Assembly (NCBI GenBank): GCA_014773175.1
Contig: VXCM01000262.1
Location: 225,945-289,944 of the forward strand
From: Lucifuga dentata
Lineage: Eukaryota > Chordata > Actinopteri > Ophidiiformes > Bythitidae
Length of the DNA: 64,000 nucleotides
Direction: 5' to 3'
Shown: positions 63,552 to 64,000 of the stretch, piece after piece
Layout: the number at the start of each line of letters is the position of its first letter
Position numbering within the stretch: position 1 is the stretch's first letter
Notes under the pieces: model-generated
Seen by the model: only the letters and a program-made list of their open reading frames with translations
The model's database searches: none
Told to the model about the DNA's origin: nothing
Program-made: the position numbers and the translations under genes

Positions 63552-64000
63552 CAGTGCCGTGAAAAAGTATTGGCACCCTCAGGTCCAGGCATTATTTATT
63601 TAATTTTTATTCAAGTTGCAAACAGTAGGGTTGTCATAACTTAAACAAACATTCAAATGTTCAAAACAAACATATGTACAAGTGCAAATTACTATACCTT
63701 AACAAGAAAAGTACACAAAACAACTTTAGTTCAAAAAGCCGTATGAAAAAATTGGCACCCTATAGGAGATAGTCCCCAAAAATGGCGCATGTCTTAACAA
63801 TAAAATGGCAAGAAGTGTTCTTTAACAAAAAAGCTTCACTGAATTAACATGCANTAGTGATCTGAGAGAGAGAGAGTAATTGCTTCTCATCAGTCTGGAA
63901 ATGGGTACAAAGCAATTTCAGAGATGCTGGATAAACCTGTATCCACTGTCAGAGCAATTATTAAAAAGTATGAACAGCATGGTACAACTGCATCACTCCC
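63552..64000 (+). mobile_element. Tc1-like transposon, 5' part, cut by the window end
   Basis: Starts CAGTGCCGTGAAAAAGTATT after a TA, as fish Tc1 elements do. From about 63862 a plus-strand frame reads ERVIASHQSGNGYKAISEML, then KPVSTVRAIIKKYEQHGTTA, the N-terminal paired-like helix-turn-helix of Tc1 transposase. It runs off the window open. An N lies at 63854. Confidence 0.85.

Overview
This window is vertebrate nuclear DNA, almost certainly from a ray-finned (teleost) fish. The evidence is GT-AG introns, AT-rich intergenic DNA full of microsatellites, several decayed Tc1/mariner-type elements, and a gene set matching human 17q25.3. The order tmc6 (minus) / syngr2 (plus) ... cant1 - lgals3bp - timp2 (all plus) keeps the relative order and orientation known from human; cenpx also lies on 17q25.3 in human. 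Seventeen isolated N characters mark joins in a draft assembly. At least four of them are flanked by the same sequence on both sides.

Layout. 1-10.66 kb: the 3' part of an unidentified plus-strand gene, seen as candidate exons including a 14-nt microexon and a Leu-rich membrane-segment exon, ending at a poly(A) signal near 10.64 kb. 11.9-14.2 kb (minus): complete cenpx, 81 codons in five exons, with a Tc1-like element in its last intron and a CRE/CCAAT promoter. 15.1-16.25 kb (minus): a small unrecognised gene with an RRM-like fold and its own poly(A) signal. 17.8-24.2 kb (minus): complete tmc6, 18 coding exons, 863 codons. 26.4-29.3 kb (plus): complete syngr2, 224 codons in four exons. 29.3-32.7 kb: intergenic DNA with two non-LTR retrotransposon remnants, one a 5'-truncated RTE-like copy with a perfect 17-bp target-site duplication. 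32.7-38.05 kb (plus): cant1, 405 codons. 38.6-42.25 kb (plus): an lgals3bp copy with two disabling lesions, a frameshifting gap in the SRCR exon and an in-frame TAA. 43.1-48.1 kb: intergenic, with two different TTAA-bounded MITEs and a decayed Tc1 element. 48.66-56.14 kb (plus): complete timp2, 220 codons in five exons. 58.15-58.34 kb: CCAAT/TATA promoter and first exon of a further plus-strand gene whose coding part is outside the window. 63.5-64 kb: a Tc1-like element inserted in a MITE copy, cut by the window end.

The genes are unrelated cellular functions that travel together by synteny: kinetochore/Fanconi DNA repair (cenpx), membrane channel-like protein (tmc6), vesicle membrane protein (syngr2), ER/Golgi nucleotidase (cant1), secreted scavenger-receptor protein (lgals3bp) and secreted metalloproteinase inhibitor (timp2). 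Exon boundaries were set by hand from splice motifs, phase continuity and remembered family sequences; no search was run.
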